Source of the DNA: CAYLOP01 sp964385305
Lineage (GTDB): Bacteria > Chloroflexota > Anaerolineae > Anaerolineales > E44-bin32
Reading direction: 5' to 3'
Length of the DNA: 15,010 nt
Assembly: GCA_964385305.1 (NCBI GenBank)
Contig: CAYLOP010000071.1
Span: 1-15,010, forward strand
The notes under the pieces were generated by a model, which ran no database searches, was not told where the DNA came from, and was given only the letters and a program-made list of their open reading frames with translations. Both the position numbers and the translations under genes were made by a program. Shown here piece by piece: positions 13,921-15,010 of the stretch (within the stretch, counting starts at the first letter, position 1; every line of letters starts with the position of its first letter).

Positions 13921-15010
13921 GTGATTTCATCTCTTCGCCAATGCTTCGAATACCTCTTGAATACTATTGCACAGCACATTCAACGATGGATCAAACTTAA
14001 GAACCCTTCTGTGTTCGCCGATGCCGTGTTCGATCTCACACGCAGTAAATCAGAACTCATGCTTGAGAACGCCTTTCTGCGACAGCAGCTCATCGTGCTC
14101 AATCGCCAGGCGATACGTCCTGTCATCAAGCCGCGCGAGCGTGTCTTTCTAGTGGTGTTGGCCAGCGGGCTGCGATCCTGGAAACAGGCTCTAGCCATCG
14201 TTCAACCTGATACGCTTCTGCGCTGGCATCGCGATTTGTATCGCTGGTTGTGGAAGCGCAAATCCCGGATGAGGAAACAACCTGGTCGCCCTCCACTCTC
14301 TGAAGAGATTGTAGCGCTCATTCAGCGCATGGCACGGAAGAATCGCACCTGGGGTGCCAAACGCATTCGTGGCGAACTGCTGAAACTGGGAATGCACGCT
14401 GCGAAGAGCACGATCCAGCGCTATATCAAACAGATACGTGGTCCTGGTTCATCTCAGCAGACCTGGAGAACCTTCATCCACAACCATACCAGCGAGATAT
14501 GGGCCTGCGACATACTGCAGACCCATAATCTGTTCTTCCGTGCGTTCTTCGTCTTCGTCATCATTGAATTGAGGAAACGCCGCATCGTTCACTTCGGGGT
14601 GACACGCCATCCCACCGACAGATGGTTAGCTCAGCAGTTACGTGAAGCCACACCCTTCGGCGCAGGTCCACGCTTCTTGATCCGTGACAATAACCGCAAA
14701 TTTGGTGCATCTTTTGCGTGTGTTGCTATCGGGACGGGCATTGATGTACTCCGCACCCCCTATCGCGCGCCGAAGGCCAATGCTATCTGCGAGCGCTTCC
14801 TGGGCAGTCTCCGGCGCGAATGTCTGGATCACTTCATTATCTTGAGTGAACGTCACCTGTATCACATCGTGAAGGAATACACCCGCTACTTCAACTACGC
14901 TCGACCTCACCAGGGCATCGACCAGCAGATTCCTTGCCAGCCTGCGTGCTTAGACATACCTGCTACCGACAGTCAAGTCGTCTCATTGCCAGTACTGGGC
15001 GGTTTGCATC
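13921..15010 (+). mobile_element. DDE (rve-type) insertion-sequence transposase, 3' end cut by window edge
   Basis: An integrase-core transposase that would cut and join insertion-sequence ends. There are 363 visible residues and no stop before the window ends; the last residues, VLGGLH, match the usual near-terminal motif of this family, so perhaps 10-15 residues are missing. N-terminal part: ENAFLRQQLIVLNRQ (49-63) and VQPDTLLRWHRDL (94-106). A helix-turn-helix (about 120-170) includes NRTWGAKRIRGELLKLG. The catalytic core has WACD (D197), LIRDN (D256) and NAICERF (E291), a complete D-D(34)E triad, then RRECLDH and YFNYARPHQGI. Start GTG 13921 follows AGGAAAGG at about 6 nt, with an in-frame TGA just before. 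Base composition is richer in GC than the adjacent spacer, consistent with recent arrival. The left inverted terminal repeat could not be placed without the right end. Family is IS3/IS481-like; exact assignment is uncertain. Confidence 0.88.

Noticed and set aside
13539..13979. A 146-residue minus-strand ORF, and the plus-strand ORF 13514-13717 with a GFEPR motif
   Set aside because: Both are translations of the TTCGAA repeats and the hairpin region. Their internal similarity comes from the DNA repeats, and no ribosome site or domain is present.
1..15010. CRISPR array, retron, toxin-antitoxin pair or phage module
   Set aside because: No regularly spaced direct repeats, reverse transcriptase, Cas-like, toxin-like or phage structural genes were found on either strand.

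Overview
The window looks like part of a chromosome from a free-living bacterium, most probably a member of the Chloroflexota (Anaerolineae-like). This placement is inference. It rests on the style of the GT20 enzyme (an RIDRLEPSKN motif in place of the enterobacterial form), a receiver/CarD/S1 gene group, a PAS-kinase-receiver-DNA-binding fusion, frequent TTG/GTG starts, and moderate GC content. There is no rRNA, no credible tRNA and no CRISPR array. The gene order is not a textbook operon, and several small genes are visibly decayed.

Layout, left to right. (1) Minus-strand carbohydrate block: a GT20 trehalose-6-phosphate-synthase-type glycosyltransferase running off the left edge (1-1420) lies downstream of a GH63/MGH1-type glycoside hydrolase (1662-3446). 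Together they suggest making and breaking a glucoside compatible solute. (2) Minus strand: a primary-type (RpoD-like) sigma factor (3645-4862) with unusual residues in the distal part of region 4.2. (3) An 850-bp gap with a degenerate small ORF and a strong hairpin terminator. (4) Minus strand: a GC-richer integral membrane protein built from five repeats of the mechanosensitive-channel TM-helix type (5718-7217). (5) A 1.1-kb decayed stretch holding a small ORF with an in-frame stop (7380-7613) and a universal-stress-protein-like remnant (7755-8093). (6) Plus strand: a near-consensus promoter, then a 748-residue protein joining two PAS domains, a histidine kinase, a receiver and an OmpR-type DNA-binding domain (8320-10566). 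(7) Plus strand: a stand-alone receiver (11070-11501), a frameshifted CarD-family gene directly downstream in the same frame (11502-11983), and a four-domain S1 RNA-binding protein (12059-13348). (8) A repeat-rich intergenic stretch with two nested inverted-repeat structures sharing a TTCGAATCC-containing unit, followed by a DDE transposase (13921 to the right edge).

How it fits together. The right half is a regulatory neighbourhood: signal sensing fused to DNA binding, a receiver, a CarD-type RNA polymerase regulator and an S1 protein, with a sigma factor on the left. The left half is consistent with osmotic or desiccation stress (compatible solute enzymes, mechanosensitive-type membrane protein, stress-protein remnant). 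This link is inferred from gene content; no shared regulation was seen. The strongest anomalies are the broken CarD gene, whose lesion can be pinned to one missing G, the nested inverted repeats beside the transposase, the single-chain two-component system, and the cluster of small degenerate ORFs.
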